Assembly: GCA_003170935.1 (NCBI GenBank)
Contig: PMYA01000031.1
Span: forward strand, 1-5,865
Reading direction: 5' to 3'
DNA from: Methanobacteriota archaeon
Lineage (GTDB): Archaea; Halobacteriota; Bog-38; Methanoflorentales; Methanoflorentaceae
DNA length: 5,865 bases
Under the pieces are notes generated by a model that was given only the letters and a program-made list of their open reading frames with translations, ran no database searches and was not told where the DNA came from. Each line of letters begins with the position of its first letter. The stretch's first letter is position 1. The position numbers and the translations under genes are program-made. Below, piece by piece: positions 5,382 through 5,865 of this stretch.

Positions 5382-5865
5382 ATGGTGGCTTTTTTACGAG
5401 ACTTAGAAAAAACGGCTCGTCAGAACAACAGCTGGCTATGTGTAGGGCTGGATCCTGACGGCACTGTAGGTGATACGTTTGATTTTAATCAACGCATTAT
5501 AAGCGCCACGCTCGATTTAGTGTGCTGTTATAAGATAAATACGGCGTTCTACGAAGCGCGCGGACCCTCCGGTATAGAAGCCCTGATTAAAACGGTGCAG
5601 TACATTAAAGAGTTCGTCCGAGTGCCGGTCATCGTAGATGCAAAACGGGCTGACGTAGCACACTCATCAAAAGCTTATGCCAAATACGTATACGAGATTA
5701 TAGGAGGTGACGCCGTCACAGTCAGCCCCTATATGGGACTCGACGCAATTGAGCCCTTCTTCGAGCGTCGCAACAAAGGGGTCTTTATTCTTTGCAGGAC
5801 ATCGAACGCCGGAGCGACAGAGATACAGGACCTAACGTGTTCAGATCCGCTCTATCAGGTCGTAG
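5382..5865 (+). CDS. pyrF: Orotidine 5'-phosphate decarboxylase, type 2, partial (3' end missing)
   Basis: OMP decarboxylase catalyses the last step of de novo UMP synthesis, converting orotidine 5'-phosphate to UMP and CO2. The ATG at 5382 opens a frame that stays open to the window end, giving 161 complete codons; type 2 enzymes run to about 270 residues, so roughly 60% is present. The TIM-barrel signatures are LCVGLDPD (19-26), K51 in CYKINTAFYEA, DAKRAD (86-91), VTVSPYMGLDAIEPF, and KGVFILCRTSNAGA. K51, D86, K88 and D91 correspond to the catalytic Lys-Asp-Lys-Asp set. PYMGxD and LCRTSN are typical of the longer type 2 subfamily rather than the short type familiar from many archaea. The residue four after the second catalytic Asp, usually Thr, is Ser95 (DVAHSS), a conservative change. 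The gene follows tldE by 53 bp on the same strand but has a TATA-like box of its own. Confidence 0.93.
   Translation, partial: MVAFLRDLEKTARQNNSWLCVGLDPDGTVGDTFDFNQRIISATLDLVCCYKINTAFYEARGPSGIEALIKTVQYIKEFVRVPVIVDAKRADVAHSSKAYAKYVYEIIGGDAVTVSPYMGLDAIEPFFERRNKGVFILCRTSNAGATEIQDLTCSDPLYQVV

Noticed and set aside
1..5865. Mobile element, CRISPR array, tRNA, rRNA or a novel multi-gene defence-type system.
   Set aside because: No transposase, direct-repeat array or cloverleaf was seen. Apart from the RHH protein, all main genes belong to well-known housekeeping families.

Overview
The window comes from an archaeon. The supporting evidence is an aIF1A translation initiation factor, a geranylgeranyl reductase-family flavoprotein of the kind that saturates archaeal isoprenoid lipids, and TATA-like boxes upstream of several genes. 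The aIF1A wording (IPGKMKRRVW, IQDEKADVVWRY) resembles that of Thermoplasmatota. That placement comes from memory of the family and has not been tested by a search.

Layout: (1) 1-189 is a leader region with a T7 tract and a perfect 8-bp inverted repeat at 109-127, upstream of a plus-strand gene. (2) 190-780 (+) encodes a ribbon-helix-helix DNA-binding protein with an unusual long coiled-coil extension and a basic tail. (3) 807-2018 (-), convergent with it, is a digeranylgeranylglycerophospholipid-type reductase. (4) 2104-2364 (-) is aIF1A. Its true start probably lies upstream of the first standard start codon, behind a strong Shine-Dalgarno sequence that faces only CTG/ATA codons. (5) 2365-2604 is a divergent intergenic region with a symmetric TATA-like box, a hairpin and a possible 26-codon upstream ORF. 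(6) 2605-3990 (+) and 3991-5328 (+) form a tldD-tldE pair, with stop and start codons directly adjacent. This pair is a two-component metalloprotease in which only TldD carries the HExxxH zinc motif. (7) 5382-5865 (+) is the 5' part of a type 2 orotidine 5'-phosphate decarboxylase gene, cut off by the window edge. A TATA-like box centred about 26 bp before its ATG suggests its own, possibly leaderless, promoter.

Functionally the genes are mostly housekeeping: lipid saturation, translation initiation, peptide processing and pyrimidine synthesis. The aIF1A and TldD units diverge from a shared control region, and pyrF follows tldE on the same strand. I see no mobile element, CRISPR array, tRNA or rRNA, and no clearly new multi-gene system. 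The most unusual points are the apparent non-AUG start of aIF1A, the palindrome and half-site array upstream of the RHH gene, the RHH/coiled-coil architecture itself, and the uORF-like leader of tldD.
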